The notes beneath the pieces were generated by a model. It was given only the letters and a program-made list of their open reading frames with translations. It was not told where the DNA came from and did not search any database. This document shows, in pieces, positions 1-10,565 of a stretch of 64,000 bases of DNA. The DNA is from Batillaria attramentaria (lineage: Eukaryota > Mollusca > Gastropoda > Batillariidae): assembly GCA_018292915.2 (NCBI GenBank), contig JACVVK020000059.1, forward strand, positions 387,501 to 451,500, written 5' to 3'. How positions within the stretch are numbered: position 1 is the stretch's first letter; each line of letters starts with the position of its first letter. The translations under genes were made by a program, and so were the position numbers.

Positions 1-356
1 GTCTTTCAGCTTCACGTGTTAGACATCGCATGCAGAATTAGTCCTAACCTCGTTTCTGGAAGGCCGTTGAATCCAGGTACCCCCTCAAAAGAGGGTTTTC
101 ATCCAACGGAGTGAAAACGTCAATCGACCTTTTTTTTTATTTTTTTTTTTTTTCGTAATACGAAATTCTTTCATGGCCTGATTTTTGCTTTGTGAGGTAG
201 GCCTGACTACAACTTTTTGGACCGAATTTACGAAAGGGGACGAATAAAGTCTTATCTTATCTTATAAGGGACCGTTTTACTTGTCAAAAAGAGCCGCAAA
301 AAATAACGATACTTTTAATTAATGCGAACTGACTCTTCTTGGTACGCGACACTTAC
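1..356. other. Intron sequence of the left paralogue, no gene seen
   Basis: This is the start of the intron after exon 4 of the minus-strand gene. It contains a poly-T tract near 130-153 and otherwise nothing I can identify. Confidence 0.5.
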
Positions 357-527
357 TTTCCTCGCATCGATCGCCCTCAAAACCGTCCGGACAGAGACAT
401 ACTGTGAGACTGGATGATCCTCGCCGTCTGTCACGGCCGCGTCTATGGGGCGGCCTCAACAGAAAGTCGGTCAGGGGGTCTGCCCCGGTTATGTTGATCA
501 ATCTCCCGCCGTTCAGGCACGGTGGTC
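357..527 (-). CDS. Left paralogue exon 4: atypical EGF-like domain
   Basis: The exon reads GPPCLNGG ... VCLCPDGFEGDRCEE, the EGF signature with the final C-x-C-x2-GF-x-G-x2-C block. The acceptor is a pyrimidine-rich CTCAAG and the donor is GAAA/GTAAGT. The cysteine normally found just after NGG is missing, and about 30 residues rich in Arg, Ser and Pro are inserted between NGG and the C-x-C pair. The paralogue's first EGF also lacks this cysteine but has no long insert. Confidence 0.8.
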
Positions 528-1042
528 CTTGAGGGAAAAGAGAAGAAAAGGCACACAAGATGGGACACATGAGTAAAGGGCCGCTGCTACACGTTGCCAG
601 GATCGGCACTTGCAGGGCTGGCAACGCTGGAAACCCTAACTAACTACTGGCGGCCAGCTGGCATATCCCCCTTTCCGGTGCCGGGGCGCCAATAGAAAGC
701 CGTCCTATTTTTCCTGGCAGCCAGCTAGCCGCAGGCAGCCCGTACAGCCAAGTGACCAATCACTGCCCAAACCTTGCAACGCCGCAGGCTGCGTGTGCGG
801 TAAAACCCATGCCCGCCAGCAACCAGCAGAGTACGGCAACATGCTGACTGGCAGTCGTGTAGCCGTACGCTTAAGATAGAAGGTTGGTTGGTTGGTTGGT
901 TGGTTGGTTGGTTGGCTGTTGTTGACTCCCCCCCCCCCCCACAACAAACGGCTGATAATAACTCCCAACCTGGATTCGATCTCATGACCCCGAGTATTAA
1001 CCGAAAGTCCAAAGCTCTACCACTTTCGCGATCCGGATTCCT

Positions 1043-1085
<43 letters not shown>

Positions 1086-2249
1086 ATTTACATTTGGCCA
1101 GAATACCGAGGCGTGTTTAGCCACGTGCATAAAGCTGCACCCTACGCAGAAAACGAAGGACCTCTGCGGGTTGCTAGCTTTCCAAAGCTAGGGGTTACCT
1201 AACGCGTGAATCAAGCCAGTGATAACTCGACCTCTAGCCACGTGATTGGGAGTAGGGAGTATACACATCTCTACGCGTTCCTGGACACTACGAAGGGGGC
1301 AGAGCGAACTGAATGTGCCTCATATAAAACACGCAGAAAAAAAAAAAAAACCACCACCAGCAAAACCTGACCCACAGTATTTCTCGTTATATAGAGTTTT
1401 CACAACGGGGTGCCCCCGATTACGGAAAATACACCACACGAGTTCGTTGATTTCGACCGAAAAACTGCCAGTTTTTGACGAGCAGTTTTTCGGACGAAAT
1501 CAACAAACACGTGTGGCGTATTTGACGTAATCAGGGGCACCGATTTGGGAAAATTATTTTTACCACTCCCGTGTCTGGATTTCTTTGATTTGAAAGCTGA
1601 CAGCGGCAATGCAAATGCTTCACGCGGCATGTCTGACTGAGGTGCTTTACTTCGCGTTGTCCATAGGACTGGAGAAGTCAGTAGGTTAGTTTCCCCATTC
1701 CCGTACGAGGTCGAACCTTGTCATGTCGTGACGTAAATTATTCTTTAGTCGCTTGTCGCGTCATGTCGGGACTTAAACTCCTTTAGCCAGTCACGCTGCT
1801 GGAACAGGAATTGCTAGGGGTGTAGCGCATGTGCACTTTTTAGGTACATCCATAATTCACGTGTGATGTTTATGAATACAATGTTAAACCGCGCGTGATG
1901 AATTACGGATTTTTAAACCATGACCTTTAATACTGGTAGCGTGGTATAAATATTCATAACGTTCCTCTGCCCTCCGTGGTGAATTACGTAATTATTCCAT
2001 TGTTAGCAGTTCAGTAAAGGAATAGCTACCTTTGTGGTCGTGACAGGCGTTCGTAATTGGGTCAAGGTCAGATCCATTACAGCACTTGATCTGACATCTG
2101 ACGTCACTGATGGGGCTGAGCACGTGCGTATGACACATGGGCTCTTGTGAAGGAGGTGGCGGTGGTACAGTCGTCATTATATTTCCGTGACTTGAAATAA
2201 ATCATCATCATCATCATCATCATCATCGTCGTCGTCGTCGTCTTCGTCG

Positions 2250-2286
<37 letters not shown>

Positions 2287-5200
2287 TCGTCATCGTAATC
2301 GTCCTCCTCCAACTCCTCAGAACCAGTATTAGTACCATACTAATACCAGTACATGTCCAATACGAGTACTAGTACTGTACAATACCAACACCAGTACCAG
2401 TTCCATTTTCAGTACCAGTTTCAGTACGAGCACCCTTATTGTACCAGTACCAGTACCAGTACCAATACATGTCCAATACGAGTACTAGTACTGCACAATA
2501 CCAATGCCAGTACCAATTCCATTTTCAGTACCAGTTTCAGTACGAGCACCCTTATTGTACCAGTACCAGTACCAGTACCAATACATGTCCAATACGAGTA
2601 CTAGTACTGCACAATACCAATGCCAGTACCAATTCCATTTTCAGTACCAGTTTCAGTACGAGCACCAGTACCGTACCAGTACCAATACCAGTTCTAGTAC
2701 CGGTACCATACTAATACCAATACATGTCCAATACGAGTACTAGTACTGTACAATACCAATACCAGTACCAATTCCATTTTCAGTGCCAGTTTCAGGACCA
2801 GTACTTTACCAGTACCTATACCAGTACCAGTACCATAACAACACCAATACATGTCCAGTACGAGTACTAGTACTGTACAATACCAATACCAGTTACAATA
2901 CCATCCCATGTACCAATAACCGTACTAGTAATACCAATACCCGTACTAGTAATACCAATATTACCACAACCATTACCATTACCATTACCAGCACCAGTAC
3001 CATTACCAGCACCAGTGCCAGTGCCAGTGCCAGTACAAATACTACTACACAGTACTTACTGTCGCCAATCCTGCCAGTCTTGTTTGTAGGACCCCCTGCT
3101 ATTGGCATTGCTCCCTCTGTACGGGTAGTCATAATCAGGAGCGGGCGTCGTCACGTGGTTGTGGTCATGGCCATGGGTGTTGATGGAGGAGCAGGGGGCG
3201 CTGACGGCGACCGGACAGAGGTACACGATGTGGGTACAGTCGTTGCAGATGTGCCCATACTTGGTTACGTTCGTCACGGTCCTGAAGGAATACAGGACAG
3301 CAAAATAACCAGCGACCGGCTGGATGAACTAATACTATTAACCGCAAAACATAACATATTTGAATATATAAATGAATAAACATATGACGGTGGGTGGGTG
3401 GGTGTTTGGGAGTTTAACGTCCTTTTCCACCACATAGGGGTGATATCAAAGACGGGGTAACGAGAAAAAGGCCAGCACAAATAAACTAGTGTCCAAAAGA
3501 AACGATACCAAACTGTTGTCAGAATGTTTTTGTGCAAAGTGATCCCCGAGGCCTAAAAACATAGGTTTACGTATCCCACGTCCCAAATACAGCGTCTGCG
3601 CTCGGGAATACCGGAAAAATTTGCTAATGAAATATACCACTCTGAAATTTCTGTATTGTTCTGCTTTTATTGTATGTCCTCGCCAACCCTTGGTATCGTT
3701 TCTTTTGGACACTAGTTTATTTGGCCCCAGCCGGGATTCGACTTCACGACCCGAGCATTGAAAGTCCAGCGGTCTACCATTCGAATAAACATATGAAATA
3801 AAGTAAATAAATAAATAGACAAATAATGAGAGAAAAAAAAATACATGTAAATTTAAAGATTCAATTATATAAATAAATAAACACATAAAATAAGGTATAT
3901 AAATAAACCCATAAATGATGAGAAAAAATACATGTAAATTTAAAGATTCAATTATATAAATAAATAAACACATAAAATAAGGTATATAAATAAACCCATA
4001 AATGATGAGAAAAAATACATGTAAATTTAAAGATTCAATTATATAAATAAATAAACACATAAAATAAGGTATATAAATAAACCCATAAATGATGAGAAAA
4101 AATACATGTAAATTTAAAGTCCCTGTGTTTTTAATGAGCTGTGAGGGGGGGGGGGGGGACTGCTGCTTACAAGCTGTAAGCTGTTTGCCAAATGAACAGA
4201 TGTTCCTTTTAGCCACTGCGGCCATTTTCGTGACTGCGGCTTCTGATATTTGAGAAATTTATAATTATGACCTTCTGTGGTCTAACGCTTCCATAAATGT
4301 ACTACACGCCGATCGACAAAGTCGCTAAGAATAGCCACCAATCAGTGATGTCTAGTTGGTCGTCTGTCCGCAACGAAATAATGTCGTCTGCTGTGCTTGT
4401 GCGTACGTGGAAAAAAAAACAAAACCAACATCTACGCCAGCCAGAGTCACCACACTGGTTTCACGTGCTATATTGTGTCCCAAGTGGCTGTTTCTGATGC
4501 ACTGATTAGGCCAAAAAAATATATTGTTGTTTGTGGTAACATGGCTAAAAAAAAAAAAGGGTAGGTAGGTAGGGTTTTTGGTTTTTTTTTTTAACCCCCC
4601 CCCCCACATATCCAAAAAAAAAGAAACAGGGTATTAATAAGAAATGATGCTCTGTGAAACTGTATTTAATATTACAACACTATCTTACCATATTTCGTTC
4701 TAATCTTGGGTCCGCGATGGCGCACGACTTCCCTGACGACAGGCGCATGAAAACCGAAACTGGTCGTGCTTGTATTTTTTCTTCTTCTTTTTTTTTCCCC
4801 AGCAGCCCAAAAAAAATTTTTTAGGGTCGGGGGGGGGGGGGGGGATGGATAGGGTCGGTCGGGTTACCAGAAACAATTTTTTTTGGCCTTAAGCGGAATC
4901 GATGAATTTTTTTCGTTGCTGAATGTCTGACAAACGTATTGAGACTGAAAAAAAAATTAAAAACCAACAACAAAATAACAACAACATGCGACTGTGCGCA
5001 GTGCAGAGTCAACTCCGTTACAGTTCGACAGTTTTGTTTTGTTTTGGTTTGTGTTTTTGTTTAACGGCCCAGATAAGAAGATTATTAGGCAGACAGGTCA
5101 CTCTGAAGCCGGCTCTTAACTGGGCACTGCGGAGCGCCACAGTGCTGTCCACAGTTGTGACACAGTTGTGATTTTGGGGGTTTCCGCCGCTGTGGCGTCA

Positions 5201-6736
5201 TCACAGCAACCTGGATTTGAAATAGCCACAACTGTGACTGTGGTTTCCACAACAGATTCTGGTTGGATGTACTACGTCACTCGGCGTGCAAACATGGCGG
5301 TCAGTGCATCTTCAATCGATTTATCACCGAGCACAGCTGTGTTCAGTTTTGTAGTTGGTAGACACACCGAGCGCAACGACTGTGATGTGTACATGTGTGT
5401 TTCGAGCGCTGTGCCCAGTTAAAAGCAGGCTCTGAGCTTGTTTGGTGACGTCCAGCGTCACACGACTTAGACACCTGCACAGTGACATCTCGCTGACTGG
5501 CACTGAGCCAACATCGCATGCTTTACGCGACATGAAAATCAGTATCAAGTCACCGCTAGTGTTGCGCCACTTTCAATCGCTGAGTAGGTGAACTGAATTT
5601 CCGACGTTACGCAGAGCTTGTAAGCGGCTGTGTCTCGCATTAAGAGCTCAGCTAATCGTTAAGAAAGATTGGGCGTACAGGCGCAGTCACAAGCGAACCT
5701 GTTCCAAACGCAAGTTGGTGTCTGTGAAACCTAGTACATGTGGAAATGGCGCGTTTAAAACACACTGTTTGAAACTTCTGTCGAGAAAACAGACCTTAAA
5801 ATGTTACAAGCTGCCCCCTTCTGGAAGGAAAACAAACAAATAAACATAAATTTTTACACTTTGTTAAAATCCCCCCACCGCCCCCCCCCCCTCCCCCTTC
5901 CAAAAAAAAAACAAACCCCAACAAAACAACAACAACAAAAACACAAAGAAAAAACAACAACAAAAAAACAAACAAACAAACAAACATCTCCCCCCCCAAA
6001 AAAAACAAAACAAAACAAAACCCAACAACAACAAAAACCCCCAACAACAACAAACCCCAAATTATGGTACACAGGCATGACTGCAAAATCGGCATTACTC
6101 TGGTCTTTACTCCAGAACTACTCCAAAACATCGCCATCCCCCCAGGGAGAAAATGGGTGTTATGCATAAAAACAGTCATTTGAATAAAAGACACTTGCGA
6201 ACCAGCTAGTTGTCTCGTCTTTCTGTTTAAACTGATTTCTCCCACACCAAATCAACGAACTTCAGCCTTCGTGGGTGGGTGGGTGTTTGGGGGTTTAACG
6301 TCCTTTTCCACCACATACGGGGTGATATCAAAGACGGGGCAACGATGAAAAAGCCAGCACAAATATTTGGCCCCAGCCGGGATACGAACTCACGACCCGA
6401 GCATCAGAAGTCCGACGCTCTACCATGCGGCCACCACGGCTCCCCTCAGCCTTCGCGACGAAAGGTCGCCCTTAACACAAAAATAATAGAAAGCGCCTAC
6501 TTGTTGATTTTACAGGGGCTGGCTCCGCCGTCCGGCGTCAATGGTAGATGGGTGGTGGTAGTTGTTGTGGTGGTAGTTGTCGTGGTGGTAGTTGTACGGT
6601 AGCCGCGTCCAGGACGAGGGCGGAAATGGTTGTGTGTGTCGCGGTGTCCACCCCACCTCCTCCTCCTCCCCTCTGCCCCGCGCTCTGCCACCAGCAACAG
6701 CACAACGACCGTCGCCAGAAAGGTTATACGCGGCAT
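357..6736 (-). CDS. Left paralogue: partial gene for a signal-peptide, ten-cysteine, EGF mosaic protein (first four coding exons)
   Basis: Four exons read right to left: 6501-6736, 3060-3281, 2030-2190 and 357-527, giving 790 nt (263 codons plus one base); the gene continues past the window's left edge. Each junction is AG/GT and phases are 2, 2, 1, 1, identical to the first four exons of the plus-strand gene at 16187. The start is the ATG at 6736, followed by a hydrophobic signal peptide. The order is signal peptide, Arg-rich stretch, poly-Thr tract, ten-cysteine module, EGF-like domain. The first donor is a non-ideal GTAGGC; it is chosen because it alone keeps the phase and aligns the final Cys of exon 1 with the paralogue. 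The remaining domains (more EGF, WAP, VWFC, HYR, TM) are expected to the left but not seen. Function is unknown; it should be an extracellular or cell-surface protein. Confidence 0.82.
883..942. repeat. GGTT tetranucleotide repeat followed by C tract
   Basis: Tandem GGTT units run from about 883 to 916, and a 14-base C run starts near 929, inside the intron between left-paralogue exons 4 and 3. A decayed SINE-like tRNA head (about 960-1045, minus orientation) and a GA repeat (about 1046-1082) follow. Confidence 0.75.
1409..1541. repeat. 133-bp near-palindromic hairpin (foldback or MITE-like)
   Basis: Arms 1409-1467 and 1483-1541 (59 bp each) are reverse complements with seven mismatches and no gaps, separated by a 15-base loop. 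The element lies in an intron of the left paralogue. It could be a foldback/MITE-type element or a transcribed hairpin. No target duplication was recognised. Confidence 0.8.
2030..3281 (-). CDS. Left paralogue exons 2 and 3: ten-cysteine module
   Basis: Exon 2 is 3060-3281 and exon 3 is 2030-2190. Exon 2 carries cysteines spaced C-x2-C-x6-C-x7-C (ICNDC, YLCP, APCS), followed by a His/Tyr/Asp-rich segment. Exon 3 has a Pro run, then C-x12-C-x3-CC-x11-C (MCHTH, VRCQIKCCNG, NACH). With the Cys at the end of exon 1 this gives ten cysteines, spaced exactly as in the plus-strand paralogue within each of the two blocks. The intervening intron (2191-3059) is almost entirely tandem repeat. I do not recognise the module as a named family. 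Confidence 0.82.
2203..2286. repeat. CAT/CGT trinucleotide repeat
   Basis: Nearly perfect CAT/ATC triplets, with a short CGT/CTT interruption, lie only 13 bases upstream (in transcript sense) of the acceptor of left-paralogue exon 3, occupying the place of its polypyrimidine tract. Confidence 0.85.
2320..3040. repeat. Minisatellite built from ACCAGT/ACCAAT-like hexamers with higher-order units
   Basis: About 700 bp of degenerate ACCAGT/ACCAAT/ACGAGT hexamers. The landmark ACATGTCC recurs at 2351, 2467, 2583, 2722 and 2849, giving higher-order periods of 116, 116, 139 and 127 bp. The array fills most of the intron between left-paralogue exons 3 and 2 and ends roughly 20-30 bases from the exon 2 donor. 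Several open frames across it are repeat artefacts. Confidence 0.85.
3385..3785 (-). repeat. SINE family A copy, split by a MITE
   Basis: The 3' part (GGGTGGGTG, then a TTTAACGTCCTTTTCCACCAC-like segment) is at 3387-3483 and the tRNA-like head with the B box is at 3718-3785, both in minus orientation. The two halves join at CACAAATATTTGG as in other copies once the 3484-3717 insertion and one TA are removed. Confidence 0.85.
3484..3717. mobile_element. 234-bp MITE with perfect 28-bp terminal inverted repeats and TA duplication (Tc1/mariner-like)
   Basis: The ends 3484-3511 and 3690-3717 are perfect 28-bp inverted repeats beginning AACTAGTGTCC. TA flanks both sides (3482-3483 and 3718-3719). 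The uninterrupted sequence CAAATATTTGG in other SINE A copies shows that one TA is the target duplication. There is no coding capacity. TA duplication is characteristic of the Tc1/mariner superfamily; assignment beyond that is not possible from sequence alone. Confidence 0.85.
3830..4120. repeat. 87-bp A/T-rich tandem repeat, about 3.5 copies
   Basis: The landmark ACATGTAAATTT recurs at 3843, 3930, 4017 and 4104, a constant 87-bp period. Because 87 is divisible by three, the minus strand shows a long open frame with a repeated hydrophobic peptide; I treat this as an artefact. Confidence 0.9.
4165..4300. repeat. Dispersed repeat copy, uninterrupted
   Basis: The segment (GCTTACAAGC, CCACTGCGGCC, GACTGCGGCTTCTGAT, TGGTCTAACGCTTCC) is a diverged copy of the sequence at about 57490-57589 that resumes at about 63614-63640 on the far side of the SINE and DIRS insertions. 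It is the only copy here that shows the pre-insertion arrangement. Confidence 0.7.
5465..5765. repeat. Dispersed repeat, related to 56505-56790
   Basis: Blocks such as GGCACTGAGCCAACA and GCGTACAGGC followed by TCACAAGCGAA occur in the same order and similar spacing at 56505-56790. Fragments of the same unit appear near 18977 and, inverted, near 53560-53610. It has no coding capacity and the class is unknown. A pair of imperfect inverted segments around TTAACTGGGCAC (about 5115 and 5420) lies just upstream. Confidence 0.55.
5860..6062. repeat. A/C-rich low-complexity tract
   Basis: Runs of C and A with CAA/AAAC units. Open frames on both strands here are low-complexity artefacts. A similar A/C-rich tract with CAA units lies at 7035-7190. 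Confidence 0.8.
6271..6450 (-). repeat. SINE family A copy
   Basis: Full-length tRNA-derived SINE in minus orientation. It has a GGGTGGGTGGGTGTTTGGG tail, a middle block around GATATCAAAGACGGGG, and a tRNA-like head with B box (reverse complement reads GAGTTCGTATCCCGGC) and A-box region. It lies in intron 1 of the left paralogue, close to exon 1. A short tail fragment of the same family is at about 6907-6933. Confidence 0.85.
6501..6736 (-). CDS. Left paralogue exon 1: signal peptide and poly-threonine tract
   Basis: The exon encodes MPRITFLATVVVLLLVAERG, a typical signal peptide with likely cleavage near AEG, then an Arg/His-rich segment beginning RRRRW, a run of 15 threonines (about residues 48-62) and a short Pro/Gly end with the first cysteine of the module (SPCKIN). 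The Thr run is built from mixed ACN codons, so it is not a pure trinucleotide slippage product. Thr-rich stalks of this kind are commonly O-glycosylated; that is inferred here. The plus-strand paralogue has a much shorter Thr/Pro stretch at the same place. Confidence 0.8.
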
Positions 6737-7921
6737 GGTTGCGCTGCTTCTGCTGGATCGAATCCAATTCTTAGTGTTATCTGAAAGATCTTGTATCTTA
6801 ATTCTGAAGGGGAGTCAGTGGTAAAAGTTTGGCGTGGGTGTCACACTGCACACTGCGTGCAGGACTGAGCTGATCAGTTTAGGCGAATTAATTTTCTCTT
6901 ACTACGGGTGGGTGGGTGGGTGTTTGGGGGTTTAATCTCTTACTACGGGCATTGGACCAGAGGAATTATAATTATACAGAAAACTGAGAATAAAGTATTA
7001 AAAATAAGTGGGCAAATGACCATCGGTACCGCCACCTAAAACAAACAAGCAAACAAACAAACAAAACAACAGTAACAACAACAACAACAGCAACAACAAC
7101 AAAACAACAACAAAACAGGCACACAAATAAAAATAAAATAAAACACAACAAAATGAACAACAACGACAACAAAAAGCCTTATGAAATTTAAAAAAAATCA
7201 ATAAAAATTAAAATAAAATAAAACAAGTGATAGCGTAATGTTTTCTAAAGGAATACAGTCAGGGATTCATTAGCATCGTGTTTTTTTTTGTGTTTTTTTT
7301 TTTTTACCTTTTTCATTACCTTCACAAACATTACTGATTACTGTAACACGATTATCACAGTTTCATACTGAATTGTAACGGTCATTCCTGGCGATGCTCC
7401 AGCGAAATACATCCTCTTTAAAAGTGTTTATTCTTGGTCTTTGTCATGCTTTCGTAAAATACAGTTGAGTGGGCATACCTTTCTTGGCGTCCGGCTTTTA
7501 ACTAAAGGCTTTCTCACTGTCCAAACGGTCGACACTCGTCGGGCTCGGGAGATAGCAGATCGCCGAGTGATGTAGTTTTTTCCGTAACCGGGTATTTCTG
7601 CTGAAGTTTTTGGATTAGTTGCTTATGGTCTTTGGCTCACTGTCTACAGGTCCGTGACTTTGATACCGCCATTAGCAACAGGTTGTCACGCCTTAATAAT
7701 CTCGTGCGCTTCGCTAGGTCCATGATTAATTGAAACAAGACGCCATATTTTTCAGGGCTTAGGACTGGAGGAGGAGGAGGAGGGGGGGGGGGGGGGGCAG
7801 GTTGTGGGGGAAAGAGGGAGGGGAGGGGGGAACAAAGGCGTCGCTAAATCCGAAAACATGCGCTCAATCAGCCGCTGTGGGGAAATCGAATTGATTTTGT
7901 TACTTTAAAGATATGATAAGA

Positions 7922-7922
<1 letters not shown>

Positions 7923-8000
<78 letters not shown>
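7923..8000. repeat. CA dinucleotide microsatellite
   Basis: About 38 perfect CA units followed by short TA and GC runs. Confidence 0.95.
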
Positions 8001-8002
<2 letters not shown>

Positions 8003-8287
8003 ATATATATATATGTACACGCGCGCGCGCACATGCACAAACAAACAAACTTCTGCAAGGCAGAATTATTTCACGCAGTTAGCTTTTATTTCATTTATTT
8101 CATTACCCAGTTATTTTCGAAACCATACAAACTATCACTAGCTATGTTTCTTGGACTGCCACGTCCCGATCAGTCAGTCAGTAAAACTACAAATTCGGCA
8201 TCGAAACGTTGGTATTTCCAAACGTTGAGACTTGTTTTCCTTCGGTGTTCGTGTTGCTTGTTTTGTTTTCTCCAGCCAGATCTTTTG

Positions 8288-8465
8288 ACTGGGGGAGCCG
8301 GGGTGGTCGAATGGTAGAGCGTTGGACTTCTAATGCTCGGGTCGTGAGTTCGATCCCGGCTGGGGCCAAATATTTGTGCTGGCTTTTTCATCGTTGCTCC
8401 GTCTTTGATATCACCCGTAAGTAGTGGAAAATGACGTTAAACCCCAAAACACCCACCCACCCACC
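8288..8465 (+). repeat. SINE family A copy
   Basis: Plus-oriented reference-like copy. The tRNA-like head has an A-box region GGTCGAATGGTAGAGC and B box GAGTTCGATCCC, followed by a GGGGCCAAATATTTGTGCTGG body and a CACCCACC-rich tail. It starts a cluster with SINE C (minus), a partial SINE A and SINE B up to 9370. Confidence 0.85.
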
Positions 8466-8535
8466 CACCCATTCTCTTGATTTTACAGTGTTTAGCTTAT
8501 ATTTCATTTATTTTACAGTTTATATTTTACTTTTT

Positions 8536-8858
8536 GTTTTACCGCTTTATTATCCCTTTCGGGAAATTCGGGCTGCTTCTCCGGGGGAAGCGCGTCGCCG
8601 TGGTGCAGCGCCACCCAATACCTATCCTATATTTTTTACAATTATTGCTGGGGCAGGAAAGCCGGTTAACCCGGAGAGAAACCCCCGATGAGCAGCCCGG
8701 CAGCCAGGAAAAAACGGTATCATATACAGACTGTATCACGATCACAAGCTCTACCTGGGCTCGAACCCACGCTTCATCGCCATGACATTGGTGACGGCCG
8801 TTCAGTAGCGCAGCGGCTAAATCCGACGCTCTACCTATTAGACCACCGCTCACCCCTT
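8536..8858 (-). repeat. SINE family C copy
   Basis: Minus-oriented tRNA-derived repeat. The reverse complement begins GAGCGGTGGTCTAATAGGTAG, has a B box (GGGTTCGAGCCC) and ends in a GAATTTCCCGAAAGGGATAATAAA-like tail (read here in reverse). Related copies are at 15059-15365 and 24802-25085. Confidence 0.8.
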
Positions 8859-8869
8859 GCTCTTAGGCG

Positions 8870-8962
8870 GAGAGCACTCTAATGCTCGGATCGTGAGTTC
8901 GAATCCCGGCTGAGAGCCGAAATTTGTGCCGGCTTTTTCCTCGTTGCCCCGTCTTTGATATA
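8870..8962 (+). repeat. Partial SINE family A fragment
   Basis: Begins inside the tRNA-like head (CTAATGCTCGGATCGTGAGT) and continues through the GTGCCGGC block to TTTGATAT, wedged between SINE C and SINE B. Confidence 0.75.
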
Positions 8963-9365
8963 TGGGGCGGTCGGTGGTCTAGTGGTTAAGAGACTTGTCA
9001 CCAATGCGAGAGGTCAGTGGTTCGAGTCCCACTCGGGGCAAAGAATTTTTCCTTCTCGTACGTGGTACCGTTCATTCGGGCCGATCGTCGGGAGTTCTCT
9101 CCGGGTACTCCGGCTTCCTCCCCCTCTGCTTTAGAAATGTTCAGCCTACCAAATTTGAAAAAGAAATGCAATTCTAAATTCCGAAATTTAAGTAGCTGAG
9201 CTGACCCTTCACACCACGTGATCGTAATGTGTTTATGTCCAGTGTGTGAGAGAATGCGTGTGATTCACGTGAGTGTGCGTGTTGGGTTCAGTTCGCGGCG
9301 CTTTGAGCCGATTCATGAAATTGGGTAAAGCGCCTATACAATACTCATTATTATTATTATTATCA
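8963..9365 (+). repeat. SINE family B copy
   Basis: Full-length tRNA-derived SINE. A box TGGTCTAGTGGTTAAGAGAC, B box GGTTCGAGTCCC, long body with GGGCCGATCGTCGG and CACCACGTGATCG, and a 3' end with GGCGCTTTGAGCC, GGTAAAGCGCCTATACAATA and ATT repeats. Other copies are at 11339, 17556 and (partial) 20185. Confidence 0.85.
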
Positions 9366-9694
9366 TTATCAACCTTAAGGCTTTGTCAAACGTAGACTGC
9401 CTGCGAGGCACCCGCTTGTCTACTGAGCGAGGGTTGCGGTCATACGTTGCAACACACTTTGGCTTACCAGCTGCACCGCCGGCCCGGCACTCCAATACAC
9501 AAAGCATGGTCAGCGGCGACTTGCTGGCTTGAAAAAAATAGGACCGTGCTCTATTCACTGGCGTTATGCCGGCGTCTGCGGGGAGTGCCCGCTACAAGCG
9601 GATTTAATTAATTGGCTCTGTGGGCATTTCGCCGCTGGTAGGCCTGCAGAATTGCAGCGTGTGAGGATCCTTTTACGTGGTGGAAAAGGGCGTT

Positions 9695-9696
<2 letters not shown>

Positions 9697-9763
<67 letters not shown>
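9697..9763. repeat. CA dinucleotide microsatellite
   Basis: About 33 CA units preceded by a TTTTACGTGGTGGAAAAGGG segment that resembles the tail of SINE A. Confidence 0.9.
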
Positions 9764-9765
<2 letters not shown>

Positions 9766-10101
9766 TTACGTTTTCTTTGCTTAGTTATGCTTGTTTACGG
9801 AATCATAACTGAAACCCGACTGGACTGTGTGTGAATAATTTTATGTGCGACACTCTATAATTTGTCCGTCCCTGCTCATTCTCAGCATGTCAAGCAATGT
9901 GATTTGGTCACATGACGTTGACAGGCGTTCATTTTCCGGTGTCAGTTTCAAGCGCAGCTGGTACGTAAGCACACAAATTGTTGTGTAGAAAACACGACCG
10001 AGAGATATAGTTACTTATGTTTGCTGGCACACGAACTTGACATCAAGCAAACCAGCCAAGCGAACAAGCCAGCTAGCCACAAACTTACACACAAACGAAG
10101 G

Positions 10102-10132
<31 letters not shown>

Positions 10133-10565
10133 GAATTATCAGCGTCATCCAGTTTTTGGTCAAAGCGTCGCGACTGAACCGAACCCAACACGCACGCTCA
10201 CGTGAGTCAGGCGCATTCACTCACACGCCGGACCTCAAAACATGACAACCACTGGTGCGTAGGGTCGGTTGGACTATTCAGAATTCATATTTGCATTTTT
10301 TTTTTCTAGATCTTTTGTAGGATGAACATTATTTATTGAATGAAGGAAGAAACAAACACTTACGTGAATGATGGGACAACAAAACAAGAAATTGGTGTTT
10401 TTCCTGTTTGTGAAATGTTGGCAATCCAACCTTCGAGAGAGGATAAAATATTAACATCAATTAACCTGTGAATAATAATAATAATAATAATGAGGATTTG
10501 TGTGTCTGACGCCAAACCTCCTGCTGGAGCTCTGGGCACGTTAAAATAGCAGAGTAGCATCATTA

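Noticed and set aside
2353..2743. Tyr/Gln/Ser/Thr-rich repetitive proteins on the plus strand
   Set aside because: Three overlapping frames of the same hexamer minisatellite inside an intron.
3446..4225. 259-codon minus-strand open frame with a repeated hydrophobic peptide
   Set aside because: It is produced by the 87-bp A/T-rich tandem repeat and also crosses the MITE and SINE; no domain or splice support.
5104..5440. Possible 335-bp MITE bounded by inverted TTAACTGGGCAC segments
   Set aside because: The arms align over only about 15 bases with gaps and no target duplication could be seen.
8288..8345. tRNA gene
   Set aside because: A- and B-box motifs are present but belong to SINE heads found in many copies fused to the same SINE bodies; no cloverleaf ending in a proper acceptor stem was seen. 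The same applies to the SINE B, C and D heads.
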